Of a stretch of 64,000 nucleotides of DNA, positions 21,393 to 35,030 are shown one piece after another. Each line of letters starts with the position of its first letter. The first letter of the stretch is position 1. The position numbers and the translations under genes were made by a program. The notes beneath the pieces were generated by a model. The model was not told the DNA's origin, did no database searches, and was given only the letters and a program-made list of their open reading frames with translations. Source of the stretch: Eutypella sp. D-1 (lineage: Eukaryota > Ascomycota > Sordariomycetes > Xylariales > Diatrypaceae); assembly GCA_023313575.1 (NCBI GenBank), contig JAJTTP010000006.1, positions 2,480,001 to 2,544,000 on the forward strand, read 5' to 3'.

Positions 21393-24300
21393 GTCTGACA
21401 CAATATGCGATCTGTTGTGTTACGCCGCTCTGGGGATGGCGATGGTGATGATGATGGTGATGATGATGGCGCACGTGTGTGCCTCTGGAATAGTACGAAA
21501 GTGGTGATTATAGTGCCCAGTAGTATGGAAGTAAAGAATAGCCGGTTATACGAAAGTCAGCGGTGAAAAGAGCATCCTACTAACTATCTACGCCTACCTA
21601 AGTCCTTGGCCTAACTCATTCATACTATATAGTATAGCAATTGGTTGGTCAAAGACAATGGATCGTGGCAATGCCAACTCGAAACTCTAGTCGAAGCCGG
21701 AGCTTTCTCTATGGAGCTTTTCTCTACGTGGACCTCCCAACCCTCCATCCTCCAAAGGGTTCCTTCCCTCCAAGGGGCCAGACGGGACCAGAGGGGGGGG
21801 GCAAGGGGAGCCAACCAAAGTCAGACAATCCTATCTAGAGATTCCATCACCGCGGGTCGGCCCCCCTGAGCTTACAAATCCGAATTTAGGTAACAAAACA
21901 TCCATGGATACTACTCCACGTACCTACCTATCTAGTACAGCTCTCATACGACCTTGGCATTGGTGGGATTTCGAGATAGCAGGGTTTCAACGGTTTTGAT
22001 TGATAAGGCAAGTTTAAGGCAGTGTGGTATATAACTATAGCCGTGCCTGTTATAGCCGTAAGCCATCCGTATACGTAGTTGCCAAGAAGCTCTTTTGGGA
22101 TATCTAGAGGCGTTGTACACGCACGATCTCGCAGTAATTACTATGTACCCAAAAGTCGGCCCTCGGGAAAACGTCTTGGGTTTCTATGACATATAAAATT
22201 ATTACTAGCGACACTTGGACATAGCCGGTCCTACTACTACTAGGTACATATGTACTTAGTTAACTATCTCTAGCTTTTGTTCTCATGTTCCCACCGGCTA
22301 TCGGCTCACCTTTTAAAGTGGAGATTATCACTTACACCCGTGAACTTAGGCAAGTTTATAATCCATCCATCCATCTATCTATCTAGCCTTGCATGCCTTG
22401 CCTAGCATGGTACGACCACTTTGCTTGGTAACCTAACTCATACAACTCCGCCATCCATGAATGCCTACTTAGGTATGTACAACATACTACCCTTAACCTC
22501 CTTTAAACTTTATATATCATAATTCATGCCATACAGCGGACATGTCCTGCACTAGGTAATAGTAGTAATTTTTGTAGACATCGTAATAACTACACGATAT
22601 AACTAGGCGAGAGAAACGTATCCCGTGAAAGCCGGCCGCTGCAGACCTGATGTATCAGTTCATGTAACACAAGGTCAGGGGTCAGGGGTCGAGGGCAACT
22701 TCATTTGAAAAGCCTCCCTTTCCCCCCTATTTGCGGCTTCCCTTTGTGCATTTTCGGTCCGAAGAAATGCCCCCCGTGCTATCTACAGCATAGATAGGTG
22801 GTCTACTGCGACTGGCCGAACAGCACGGGATGCTAGCAAGGACGACCGGGGAGGGGGAGGCGGCGGGGGAGCTAGAAGGGAAGAGATGCGTAAATCCGCC
22901 CGCCTACCCGTTTACAAGGAATACCTCAACAAGGGGGACCGGGACGGGTTGCGACGAAATAGACTGCCACAACCCGATTCCGAATCCGATCCCGATCCCG
23001 AGCCCGTATGTACCGCATCATCCCGTCCCGCCCCGTTTCGTCCCGTCCCGCCTTAATCGACTCCAAAAAAGGGGTCCCTGAAGAAAAGAAAAGGGAAACA
23101 GGAAGGAGTAGGACTACATGATCGTATACGCAAGTATACCCCCGACCCGCCCGGGTATGTAGGGTATGTATACACGCACACACATCCATGCAGCCATACC
23201 TTTCGCGGGGCACGCGCGTGGTGATCGGATGTATAAGTTTTGGAGGGAAAGATACGGCACGAGCCTAAGGGGAGGAGGGAAGTTATAGATGTTCGTTCAT
23301 AAGCGTAGTTTTCTTTCTTCCCGGGGGCCCCCTTGTGCATTCCCTCTTCCTCCTATACTTTCTCTTGCTTCCCTTGCCTTCCCCATTCACTTGTATATAT
23401 ATATATATGATGCAGAATTATAGTCAAGATCGATCTCAGCAACCCTATGCGGACTGGACTGGCAGACAGACATACGAACAGTAAGTAATACGATCGACAA
23501 AGAGCAGCATTGAAAAAAAAAGGGGTGTCTTTTCATTCCATTCCTTCTTCTTCTCCTCTATCTTTGACGAAGACTGACTTCCAGACGTTAAGCTATGTTA
23601 ATGTTATGTAGCGGGGAGAAAAGCGCGCTTGGTTGCCTCCCTCCCCTTCCTTCCTTCCTTCCCCCAAAACATGAATGTACGTACGTGAAGCTTGCGCGCC
23701 TGCCGCCGCCGCCGTCGCCGCCCCAAAGACCTATAGCCCGCTAGAGCATGCGTTAACAGGCAGGACAGGCAGGCTGCTGGCTTGTTAACCCCCCCATTCC
23801 CCAACCTCCTTTCCCCTCCCTCCCTTCAAAGCCCTAAATGTCCTCCAACCGGGTATTTGCTCCTATTTTTTTTTAAACACGCAATGAAAAGGGAAAAAAA
23901 AAGCTGTTGGTGGCATGGATGAACTCCGCTTCCTCCCCCCCCTTATCTCCTCCCTCCTTTTACCCCCCTCCTGCTGGAAGCAAGTATCTTCCCGAACGTC
24001 ACAGTAGTCTGGCCGTATCGGAACGATGCGGACTAGTGACGACTTAAGAGCGACCTTCCCGAACGAGGACTTCCCTGTTAAGTCCTGGCGGGGCGTCGGA
24101 CGTGGCACGGTATTAAAAAAAATGAAAAAACATGTGCGGTTTAGGCCGCGCGCTGTTGTTGGCTCCTGGCCGATGGTAGATAGCGCGTTTCCTAGGATAC
24201 TACATCTCTGGATAAAATCCCTAGGTGGAAAAGGGGGGCCGCTCGGGAATTCGTAAATGGTATAATAAGGCCCGAATAAACGGAGCCTTCATGAGCAGGA

Positions 24301-24615
24301 CGATGCCCACAACGGGGCAAGTATTTTCAGAGATTTTCCAAGGGCAAGAGGATCGGTTCGTATCGGTTCGTGATAGAAGCAAGGGCAAAAAAAAAAAAAA
24401 AGCGTGACAAAAGAAAATTCCGTGATGCTGAAGAGAAAACCAGAGTGGTATCAAAAGCGCAAACGCCATGTTTCGTGTGATGCTTGCTTCGCCATGCTGT
24501 GGGGACCGATGAATGAACTCGAATCAGGTAGACATTATGCTGGTAACGCCGGATATGGGACATGTTCCACGAGAGTCGTAACGCCAGTTAAGAATAACCT
24601 AGGCCAGTAGGCAGG
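21393..24615. other. Intergenic, 3.2 kb
   Basis: No gene is supported. The start holds the aminotransferase promoter, with an ATGATG/GTGATG tandem near 21440-21475. Bases 21590-22620 are AT-richer with many TACCTA/TAGGTA motifs and ATCC/ATCT tetranucleotides (22360-22390). Bases 22670-22695 have an 8-bp tandem (GTCAGGGG). Bases 22970-23055 carry short CCGAT/CCCGT tandems. A (TA)n run lies at 23392-23408. Bases 23590-24420 are rich in homopolymers. The final ~200 bp is the samB 3' flank. Confidence 0.4.
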
Positions 24616-26490
24616 TCACTGGGAAGCAGCAACGCACCAGTGTCGATGATAGGCCCAGGCGCTCTTCTGACACTCCTTGCTGCAGTACTTTGTCCGGCGG
24701 CACCGACGGCACTTAGCAAACTGCCGGGTGAACTCTTCCCATTTACCACACTGGTAATAAGCGCATTGTCGAATCCCACCCCGGGTATCGTCCTTGCGGC
24801 AGAGATTACGCATGACGACGCCGGCCCAGTACTGCATATCAGTACTGTGATATCGCACTGTAAACTTCTCCACGAGGGGGAAGATGTTAAAATCGTTTGG
24901 CAGGAGGTGCTCTTCCTCGTATTCCTGTGGTCCCAATGACTCCGTTGTGACGTTATCGCCGTCGAGCAACTGCAATTCCTTCCCAATTTTGAGCCGCGGA
25001 ACTAGGTGGCTCTTTTGAAAATAAGACCGAAGATTGCAATATTTGGAAACGTAGGCAAGAAGCTGCAAAGACATCAACACGTCCTCCTCTCTGGGCATGG
25101 CTGCCAACATCTGGGGGTTGGGAGGCAAAGGCCGGTCGAGGAGATAACGGGGGACACTGGCATGATTCGGCATGGCAGGCTGGGGCGCTGGGATGATGGG
25201 GCGGTTGGGGGAAAGACCCATCTGCGGCACGGGTGTGGGTGTGTTATTCTGGATACTGCCATCCATCGTGGTCCGATGAGTGATATTGAAAGTACCGGCC
25301 TCGGGGATCTCAGAGACCGTAGGCGTATTAAGGTCCAGGGCGGTGCTGGCTAAGGTGCTGTCGCCCTCTTCCATGGACATGTCCTGGAAGCCCACAGCGG
25401 GTTGCACCTCGGTGGTGCCAGACATATCGGCATCCGGGGACTCGTCGGACTGGGCACTATCCGCGGTCAGGTCGTCCGCATCGGCGGTCGAGTTTTGGTG
25501 GCGAATCGAGGGTCGGCGCCGGGGTCGGGCGTTGGGCACGAGAACCGAGGCAGGCCGGCCAGCGGGAGAGCGGACCTGGGGCGGTCCCAGTGGTGTGGTG
25601 GGAGAGGCCGGTTGAGATGTCAGGTTCTGATGGAAAACGGGCACCATGGAGGGAAGCCGATCGATGTCTCGGACGGGACGTATGAAACCGTCGACAGCTT
25701 CCATCGTCGGTACAGCCGGAGCCAACGGCTGGACAATCTGACGGGAAGGGGAGGCGACAGGTTGTCTGCTGCTATCGTGTCGATGATGGTGATGGTGGTG
25801 GTGATGATGATGATGCCGGTGGCCGGAAACAGACGGACGCTCAGAAGTGGAGGAAGAAGGGAAAGTCGGGATGACAGTGGTGGCCTCGGAACTGGTTGGC
25901 TCAGCGGCCGCAGCAGCGGATGTGCTGGCGTAAGGAGTAGACACATCAATAGAGGGCGGGGGGGCCTGTCGTCGGAAAGCTCTCTGGTCAAGATCTAAGC
26001 GACCAGATCGGCTGGTGAAAGAAGATGACCTGGTTTCCCGACTTCTATGACGATGATGATGGTCGGCAATCTGTTTCTGCTTGGCCTCCTCTGCCTTTTC
26101 GCGACACTTCTCAATAACCTTGATATAATTGTCTAGGATGGTAGCGATGACGGGTACCATGTCGGCCTCGACGACTCTTGTCCTCACGCCCTCGGTGCCA
26201 CGCACACCAATGTTGACTACGCATTGAAAAGCGAGATTCCATTTCCACATATCCATCATGTCCTTGCTACGACCCTGTTTCAGTATGCACACCAATCTCT
26301 CGATTCCACCGTCGACGGTCAGAATATCTCGGATACGGGCGGAGGAGGTGGTGAGGTAGGCGAGATGGTTGAGAGAATTGATTAAAGGAAGGGTTGATGT
26401 GCAATCAAGGGCACGGCGATCATAGAGGGCGGTGGTGATGCCCACCGATGCCTTGTTGACATTCGGGATGCTGAAATTGACTTCCCTCAT
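24616..26490 (-). CDS. samB: MYND zinc-finger protein SamB/Mub1
   Basis: Orthologue of Aspergillus nidulans SamB and yeast Mub1. The yeast protein is a partner of the Ubr2 ubiquitin ligase; in filamentous fungi the gene affects polarity, septum placement and conidiation. It is a single exon of 624 aa. The N-terminal conserved armadillo-like block runs from MREVNFSIPNVNKASVGITT through YLTTSSARIRDILTVDGGIE to about residue 150. A long low-complexity middle with a poly-His run (about residues 225-240) follows. The second conserved block starts at MPREEDVLMSLQLLAYVSKY. The C-terminal MYND finger occupies residues 576-619, with Cys at CAYYQC, KCRRC and YCSKEC and the final His/Cys in HRHWC. The length and both conserved blocks match the family closely. 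The start is the conserved MREVNF. The upstream leader is unusually long and repetitive. Confidence 0.96.
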   Translation of the reverse strand: MREVNFSIPNVNKASVGITTALYDRRALDCTSTLPLINSLNHLAYLTTSSARIRDILTVDGGIERLVCILKQGRSKDMMDMWKWNLAFQCVVNIGVRGTEGVRTRVVEADMVPVIATILDNYIKVIEKCREKAEEAKQKQIADHHHRHRSRETRSSSFTSRSGRLDLDQRAFRRQAPPPSIDVSTPYASTSAAAAAEPTSSEATTVIPTFPSSSTSERPSVSGHRHHHHHHHHHHHRHDSSRQPVASPSRQIVQPLAPAVPTMEAVDGFIRPVRDIDRLPSMVPVFHQNLTSQPASPTTPLGPPQVRSPAGRPASVLVPNARPRRRPSIRHQNSTADADDLTADSAQSDESPDADMSGTTEVQPAVGFQDMSMEEGDSTLASTALDLNTPTVSEIPEAGTFNITHRTTMDGSIQNNTPTPVPQMGLSPNRPIIPAPQPAMPNHASVPRYLLDRPLPPNPQMLAAMPREEDVLMSLQLLAYVSKYCNLRSYFQKSHLVPRLKIGKELQLLDGDNVTTESLGPQEYEEEHLLPNDFNIFPLVEKFTVRYHSTDMQYWAGVVMRNLCRKDDTRGGIRQCAYYQCGKWEEFTRQFAKCRRCRRTKYCSKECQKSAWAYHRHWCVAASQ

Positions 26491-28257
26491 CGTGAATGGG
26501 TCGGGTTGTGTGATGTGAGGTGCTATTTAATATCGATGGAAGAAAGCCGAGGAGGTTGTTTCTTTTCCTTTTCCTAATTTTATCGAGGAAAAAAATAGAA
26601 AAAAAGAAAAGGAAAAAAAAAGAAAAACGTTTGGACGATCGGTTATCACCACGGATATAATAGTATATAAGGGAAATCGCAATACAATGACAACCGAACC
26701 CTACAATCCTTGCACGCTTGTATGCTTGTATGCTTGTACGCTTTGTATGTACGAAGGGGGATGATGACGCTGATGACGATGATGACGATGATGGAGGTGA
26801 TGCTGATGATGGAGATGATGGGTTGACAAGTACGCACGCAGGTACGCAAGGTACGCAGGTAGACAAGGTTAGTCGAGTTTTTGATGCAAGGAGGAAGTCA
26901 ATGACCGAGATGAGGGGACGGCCGACGAGTTCGTTTCATGCGTTTTTCTTGGCCCGATCGCGGCAGTCGGCTTGGCTTTATAAGATTTGTCGAACCGAAG
27001 GGTATTGGTATTGGTATTAACCGAACCGAAGGAATGAGGGAGACGGAGAATAATGAATTCGATATGAAAAAGAGAAAAAAAAAAACCCTCGAAAAGAGAA
27101 AAAGAAAAGAAAAGAAAAAGAAGTATAGAGTTCAAGGAGGTGGATGAAGATGAACAGACAGCAGGGAGAGGGAAGAAAATAACACAAAAAGGATAGGGAA
27201 TATGAAAGTTAAAATTGACTATTCCGATCGCTCGCGTGCTGTCGCCGATTGAACCCGAATTAATTTGACTGGTTGTATTGGTATTGATATTGGTATTGAT
27301 TGGGATTACCGGATGGATGTGTGTCGCCTTGGGTTGGTTGGTTGGTTGGTTGCCCAGGTTGATTTTTGCTTGTTGGTTTCGGTTCTCCAAGGGTTGGATT
27401 TTGGATGGAGATTATCGGTTGGGGATTTGGAGGAGGAAACAGGCGAAGAGGCGGCAGGCGAGAGGAGAGAAGGCGAACGAATTATGATTCGGATATTGAC
27501 CGATGATGCCGATCGAGTGTTGAAAGAGAGAGAGGGAGAAAAGAGTTAAGAAGAAAGAAGAAAGAAGAAAGAAGAAAAGAAGATATCTCGAGTACTTTCG
27601 TAAATGGGGGTTGGAAAGACTCGAGATGTTTTTTTTTTCTTTCTTTCTTCCCTTGTTTTCTTATTCTTCTTTCCCGTGGCCCAAATGCCTCAAAAATCGA
27701 CTATCGTCCGTCCTTTTTTGTCCTGATTTTTTTTTAGGCGTGTAACGCATCCACTATTCGCTACCCGCTATTCACTGTTCACTTGTCCGCTGGCTGTCTG
27801 CTATCCGCTGTCCACTCTCCCTATCTTCTAACCTACACCTTACTACCTATCGAACCACACGACAAGGAATGGAGGGAAGAGGAAGAAGAGTATAGGAGGG
27901 AGAGGAAGATATAAAAGAGAGAGAGAGGGGGAGAGAGATAGAGGGAGAGAAAAAGGAAAGTGAAGGGACAATGATGAATGGGGAGTAGGGATTAGGGATG
28001 GGGATGAGGATGAGAGTTAAACTGAGAAGAATGCTGGAGGTCCCAAATCTCCAAAGCGCAGACGGACAGGGCTATTCACAGATAAGAATCTCCATCAATG
28101 TTGGGGGTATGATGGGAAAGACCTCAAGGAGATAGGGTTTTTTGATGGTGATGATGGCGTTTTGGGAAGGGGGGGTGGTTAGGAAGAATGATGATCGGGA
28201 TTTTCGTTTCGCTAGGAAGTTGTTGGTAGAGAAGGAATAGTTAATGGAAGGCGGACC

Positions 28258-28292
<35 letters not shown>

Positions 28293-28600
28293 TGTGTGTG
28301 TGGTGTGGTGTGGTGGTGGAGGTTGCAGGTAATAGTAGCCCTGGAGTAAGTAATAGTAGTAGGTAGTATTTACCTAGAGTAGTAGTAGGCAGTTCTTACT
28401 GGTGGTGGTAGTTAGTTAGTGGTCGTGGTGTGCGTCGTCGTTAAAGTGGTAGTTAAAGTATAATAAAATAACTACCTAGGCCAAAGTTAGTGGTGGCCCG
28501 GGGGAGTCCGGGGGTATTGGTCATGAGATGGGAACAGGATGGAGCGCTAGACATAGAAATGATAGAAGTGATGAGATTTAGTTAGGTTAGCAGGTGAATT
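26491..28600 (-). promoter_or_regulatory. samB upstream region: long low-complexity leader/promoter
   Basis: About 2.1 kb upstream of the samB ATG has no credible gene. It alternates A-rich and T-rich runs (26580-26632, 27066-27122, 27629-27660), GATGAT triplets (26760-26822), GGTATT/ATTGGT tandems (27000-27020, 27275-27300), GGTT repeats (27336-27352), AGAAGAA runs (27546-27580) and GA-rich DNA (27866-27965). Several short upstream ATG frames exist on the minus strand. This texture suits a long, structured 5' leader of a developmental regulator, but that is inference; no transcription start can be read. Confidence 0.4.
28262..28320. repeat. (TG)n microsatellite, about 14 perfect units plus decayed GTGTGG tail
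   Basis: Bases 28262-28289 are an uninterrupted TG run. It continues after an AAT break as TGTGTG then GGTGT units to about 28320. Length polymorphism is likely. Confidence 0.9.
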
Positions 28601-31600
28601 AACCATTAAAGGTCTGGTCTGATTGGCCAGGAACTGAGTAGGGTAGCTGGGTTAGGTAGCTGGGCAGGCGGCTTGGGGGGGACGCAAGATAGGCTTGGTA
28701 AGGCAAGTAGACAAGGTTCTAGTCCTCGACAGCCGACAGACCTCTGCATCACTGCACCACTACACTGCAGCAACCACTGCAGCAACCACTGCAAGCCCTT
28801 GTTCCAGGCCCCGATAAAAATCTCATTCATTCGTGCACTTGCATGCAGACTTTGGTGCTAGAGTCCAAGATAGACTTGATAGACTTGATAGACTCGATAG
28901 AATGGACAACCTGGAGCAATCACAATGTCTACAGAAACGAAATCGTACATACAGGTTGACGCCGAGACAGGGAAGGACAAACTAAGGTGGTACACCTCAA
29001 GTGTACTTAGGTAGGTATTATAACTACTGGCTTCTCAGTCTTTCCTAAGCAGCTTAAGAACGCTGCTAACTAACTGCGGAATATATCATGGCAAACTAAG
29101 ACATATGTGCCCAAATCCAATAGATGTGGTCTGTGGCCAACTATCTCCGTATATATAGATGAAAATGATGAAAATGATGAAATAGCTTGTGTGTGAGCGC
29201 ACGAATGCTTAAACATGAAATAAGTGGACGAAAGCAGCTACCTAAATACCTATACATAGGCATCTCTTAATAATCTTGAATAATTAAACCTCGAAAATTT
29301 TCCAGGGTCCTCCTCCAGTTAGGTCATCCAGCTAGGGCTGGACGGGGTAGGAGCATCAGGCGATTAACGGGTGCTCCTAAACTCAATTCCTCTACCAAGC
29401 CTGGGTACCTACCCGTTAAAGTTTGACACCTCAAACTAAACCTACCCTGGCTAGTGAAATGATGGTATTTCTTCAATTTCTAAAATCATCATCGCTTCCA
29501 ATGACACTAAAATATAATAAATAATTCAAGCCTTTGGGGTTTGTCAGATGATTATAGACGGCCTTACCGCTTTTCTTCTATATGAATATGAGGTCTATTG
29601 TTTCTTTCCCCTTCTTGATCTATAGGATTCAAATTGTGCTTGTTTTACAGCAGGATGTAAATCCATAACCGAAGATCCGTAAGCTAAATAAGCTGAAATC
29701 TATCTATCGACAGGCGCCTTCTCTCTCGTACAACGTAGCTATGGGTAGCTGTCATCAGCAAGGCGTCGTCTCATCTCTAAGCACAGCTTACTGCAACGAT
29801 ATTTATAGAAAAGCCCAAGCAAAGTCCCTGCCTGGCCACAAGGGTCTAGCTGATGATGTTTTTTTTTCTCCCTTCTCATTTTGTCTTTTCCCACGCACCT
29901 ACCACCATAATTACCTCGAGACCGTATGTAGAAGAAATAATGGAAGGCTGGTGCGCGATGACAGATGACATCAACCGTAATCTGATCTATACCTAGAGCA
30001 TGGGCTCGGACCAACCTTCAGCCTTATATTGAGCTCCTCTCACAGAACACCCCCTATTGTCATATATCGTCGTCCCGGATTCTTCTATGTAAAGGATCCG
30101 TCGTGTCTCATTACGCACCATAGGATCTGCTAACAGTATTCCTACATACATACCCTGAGACGTCGTGCCCGCCCCACCCCTGTCAGATATAACAACTAGA
30201 TAGAAAGCTGTCCCGAAGGGTGGCTGTATCTATCTAGCCGGAAAGCCCAGAGAGCCAGAGAGGTTGATGATCGACTCCGCTCTGGAAAGAGGGCCAATGT
30301 AGGGGGACCCAGTTTGTTGGCCACAAGAATTGGAGGTGTTCCATGTACCGAATGGGCCAGCAACGGCCTAACTACATATACCACATTTCATCGACAGAGG
30401 ATCAACTGGCCCGTTTCTTATGTCCGCCACTGGGAAGGGTACATAGAAAATCCCCAATTCATTTGGGCACCAATTAGGGCCCCGTCTTGATAAGAGAAGA
30501 AGAGGTTGAGAGGCAGCAGTGCAGAAAAGATGTCATCGGGTGGATGCTTGGGGGTGGAGAGCAACTACGTATGTATGTAGGCTTGCAGGTACGTAGGGGA
30601 GCAGCGAAAGCAAAAAAAAAAAGCTTTGAAGCAAGCAACTATGACTCTAAGGCAAAAAGCGGTCCATATCATGCATATACACTCATTCAGGTTACCTACC
30701 TATGGAGTCTACCCACTTTGCCCACATACCTGCATACTGTACCCAAGATCCATGGTGCCAAGTACGATGATGAGGAGAAAAGGATGTGGAGGATGAGGAG
30801 TCTTGAAGAGTTGGGAGGCGAAACTAATAATCAGGGCGCGCGAAAATGCCGCTGGAGAGCTTGACGAACGGTTTCGGTAGGGATCCAGGCGGGAAGAGAA
30901 AAGAAGAAAAAAGCAATGTAGATAGATCCTATCTTATTAGGCGGATGGCTGGTATCTGCTTGATATACACTGATTACTCGGTCAGGACGCGTCTATGAGG
31001 TGATATACGAAGTATGCCTTAGAGGGATCCTCAGTCATCATCATCGTCCCGTATATCGGTCTTCAAGTATGTACGTACGTACTCGCCGGTGAACCCGGAT
31101 GGCCTCTCTCTCCCCAATGCGCGCCGCCCCCTCGATTTCGTATCTAGCCCCCCCCCCCCTTTTTTCCCACCTTGTGTAGACAATATCAACACATCTAACA
31201 TACTTGCACATGTGAAATCACGCAGGCCCCCAATTCAGACTTCGGGTTTGACAGCTCCAAAGTCAGGTCCCGAGTAACAGAAGCAGGTGCGCCACGCGAC
31301 GACTGACTCAGTGCATCGCGCCCGTTCCTGAATCTGAGCGATCCCGGTAGTATCGGGGGGTGATGGATATACATGATAAATTCTCAGACAGTGAGGTCCG
31401 GACCACTTGACCTACTTTCCCGGCCCGTCGCGGTCAACTATATCAATAACTTCGTGTTCTCTACGTATCATATATATATATTCACACACATTGTACTGCG
31501 ACTCCTACTCGGCAGTGCAAAAACCTGCATGGCGACTCGGGATGCCGAGAAGAGCCCAGCCACCGGCACCCGGCCTGAAACGGCTCGAGTTTGTTCGCGT

Positions 31601-34600
31601 GCGCATCGCTACCAAGCCCGTCCATAGTTTAGATGTGTAGACACCGCTAGCCGGAATAACATGGGCAAGTAGTTCGGGTTCCTGGGCAGTCAGCCGTGCC
31701 TGGGCCCGAACTGCCGAACCTGCCTGACAACTGACTGACGGACTAGCCGTGGCCATGAGTCTTATCAAGGAAAAAAGAAAAGCCTACTAACTTACTCATT
31801 TAGTTGGGGACGCCTGGCCAAAGTCTCATGGTGTTTGCTGGACTGACAACTGAGTATGACAAACTGACTCGGACTCGAGGTGGACGTCTCGGCCGCACCG
31901 TGCGCGTTTCCCGGGCGTCATCCCGGCCGCCCGGCTCCAGGACGTGCGTCCGTCACGACCCCGATTACTTGAGCTTCCTCCAGCCGGACTCCCTTTCGCA
32001 TAAATGTACAATATAGGCAGGTCGCAACAACAACAAACAGCAACACTTTGGACATCAACGGCTCGTGAAGCAACGACACCTATCATCTTTTCACGTGAGC
32101 ATGGAACAAAGAAAAACTCAACTGCGCAAGATGTAGAAATGACTAGCTTTTCCAAATCCGCGACTCGCAGGGAATGATTGGCTCCTCTGCCGCCTCTACA
32201 GCGCTTACGATGGAGCCCTATATACAAGGTGTATTTAGGTGGTGGTTGGGGCTTGGCGGGTATAGGCACAACGCGCTAGAGAGCCCAAGCCTTGCTACAT
32301 ATGCGTATGTAGGATTTCTTAATCGACATACAAGATCCCCCCGGATAGGTAGGTAGGTAAGTGCATACATGCACCTTGGGTCTAGTTAGTATCAGTCTTG
32401 TAGTGTAGTCTAGGCTGTCAGCTTAGCGGCCCGTGATGCCCGTCCAGAGAGTACTCCGTACCGGGGGGCAGGGGGAGATGCGATATCTTCTCCAGCAGCG
32501 TTACGGATTCCTCACAAATCAATTTGAGACATCGTGACACTGAGACAAGCCTAAGACCCCCCCCTCTTACCCCGTCTTCGCCTTGCACGCCAGCTTTCCC
32601 GCCTGTTCGGTTGCGGACGATGCCGATCGAACGAATTATGGTTGGAAATTGGACGCCGTTGCGCCTTAGTTTGGTCTCTCTTGTGACATGTACACTACGA
32701 GCATTTGGCAAGTATATATTGTATACCGTTTCCGTAACTTGAAATGCCGTACACTGTGGAAGCTTACTGCCTCCAAAACACGAGTTTTGATCTTTTATCG
32801 GAATTACTATACGGCCCGTAGTTACGTCCGGGTGACTTGCCGGTCTTTGGACGTGCTGTGTTTAGTGAGCGTTAATTCTGTCTTTATACGGCTAGAAAAT
32901 GCAGTGATGCAGTCGGAAGCATCCTCTCTCTCTACTCCCCCCTTATAACCCCATTTTCTAGCTGGGTGACAGAGGCCTAGAAAGAGAGAGGGATCGAGAT
33001 GGGGCGGTGATGAGTCAATGCCGAGCACAAGCCCAGGTGTCAGGAACATCAAGAATGCGCTTTTCCGAAACACGGCTCCGTCCCCCCGTCTCATCTCCTT
33101 CTGTCCGCTTGTCTCGGTACCTTTTTTCTGCTATGTATGTAGAAACCCTACGGGACCCGGGCCATGTGCAACGGGGCCCCAGAGAAGCCCGGTGATTTAT
33201 TGCGTATGTATAGACTCGACAACGATTCCCCTTTATTTTATATCGGAGTGTCCTCTGGGTTCGGCCGATCGTGCCGAGCCCGGCAAGGGGAAAGGAGGGG
33301 ATCGCCACTCTTGGCCTACATAGGGAGTAGTACATCCATCTCCCGCGGACTCGTTTTTTGGTCTCCATTGACTGTTGAGCTTCTCAGGAAGACGTACTGA
33401 AAAGACAAGACTCCGTTCTCTGCCAAGGCCATTCCGTATACTCTCTTCAGTATGTATCGAGGATTCTCCTCTCACCATATAGGGGGTGATACGGTACGGC
33501 ATCACGACCAGCGCACTGAACCAGAGGACAGCAAACGGTCGCGGGTGGGTAGCACCGGTTGTCAGTCAGTTCGTGCATCACAAACCACGGGGTACTTGTC
33601 ATAGCGTTGACTGTACCCGGCTATGGCGAACTGGCCTAGGCATTTATGAGTGTGTACTCAGAGAAAGTCCCATACCCGGATGTTCAGCATCGGGCCAAGA
33701 ATAGGTCCCCGAAACCTCCAAAGTAGCCCTGGCGGAATGACGGCATTCAGAGTTCAGTCGGTGGATGAATGGTGGATGTCCATGGACCTCTCTAGCGTTG
33801 CCCCTCACGTCTCGCGAGGCGACGATTACATCCCAAGCGCCGGACACGGCATTATGCCGAATTTCGGAGGCATACACGGGGTCATGGCGGCCGGCTGCTG
33901 ACCGCGGTCTCCCGAGTATAGGAACTTTCTCCTCCTTTAGCTGAATGATCTCGTTGTCTAAGACACCTTATAGATAATATCCAGGTATATTTCACGACTC
34001 TGAGTATAAGTTGATGGCTAGGATGGCACGCCCGCTCCAGTCCCACGGAATCACGTATTTATCCCGCTTCGGAAGGCCTGCCCCCTCCCCCCCCAACTCC
34101 CGGGCACCAGCATCGCGTGTGGGTTGGAAGTCTCCCTAGCCGTGTCGTGAACGGAGAGTTGGAAGGGGTTAAGCCTGCCTCGCGGTTTCCGGGAAGTCTA
34201 TGCACGCGGGGATGCGGCACGAGTCCCTTTGTTTTTTCGCTTCATGTCACTCACTTACGCACAGTCACTTACTACTGCCCGACTTCCCTATCATGACGCT
34301 GGATCTTCGTGGTCATGGTACCAACCAAGTGACGTATCCGGTCCATGGCCATAATCCATGTCTCTGGTGCCCTGATTGCACGGGACCTCGTCGTGAAGGG
34401 GGTATGGGGCACGGTTGCGTGGCTGGGGTAAGTCTGCTTCCCTATCTAGATCCCTATGCTAAGCCGACTGCCTCATGTGCACAAGGAGGGATATGTTGTA
34501 ACCAGAGGACCAGAGTGAGTCGTCGTCATTTGGAACAGCAAAAGTCGAAGGACGATCTAGGAAGCAAAGTAGGCTTGGATTCCCGACCCAGGGAACGGAG

Positions 34601-34689
34601 GAGGATGGGTGTCTCGCGTAGCCTTCTGCCGCTGCTGTTGCTGCTGGACTCTGCTCACGTGGAAAGAAAGGGGCAAAAGAGAGGTGTGT

Positions 34690-34703
34690 GGGGGGGGGGG
34701 GGG
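34690..34703. repeat. Poly-G run (14 G)
   Basis: An uninterrupted G tract lies between GTGT and TAGAAG. It could form a G-rich structure and is an indel-prone site. Confidence 0.85.
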
Positions 34704-35030
34704 TAGAAGGGGGTGGAAGAGTGATGGAGTAGGCGAACGAATGGCATACTTATTTATCCTATCACCGTGAAACGAGGGCAGTCGACGGAGGAGGGCGGTG
34801 GCTGGTCATTTCGTTACAAGTCTACGGCAACACAGGGGAACGGGCCCACGGCCAGATGAAAAAGCACAAGTAGGAGAGGCAGGCAAGGTAGCATGGTGGT
34901 GTGATATAGACATCTATCTGATTCATTGAGACGAGACAATAAAAACAACAGGGGATACCCAAAATGTATGCTGCTACTACTAGTACTACTCCTCCCAAGG
35001 ATAGGCGCATTAATCTATAACCCAAAAAAT

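Noticed and set aside
34200..34706. 168-codon plus-strand frame in the gene-poor region
   Set aside because: Mixed composition, ends in a poly-G tract, and no domain, splice partner or conserved-looking segment.
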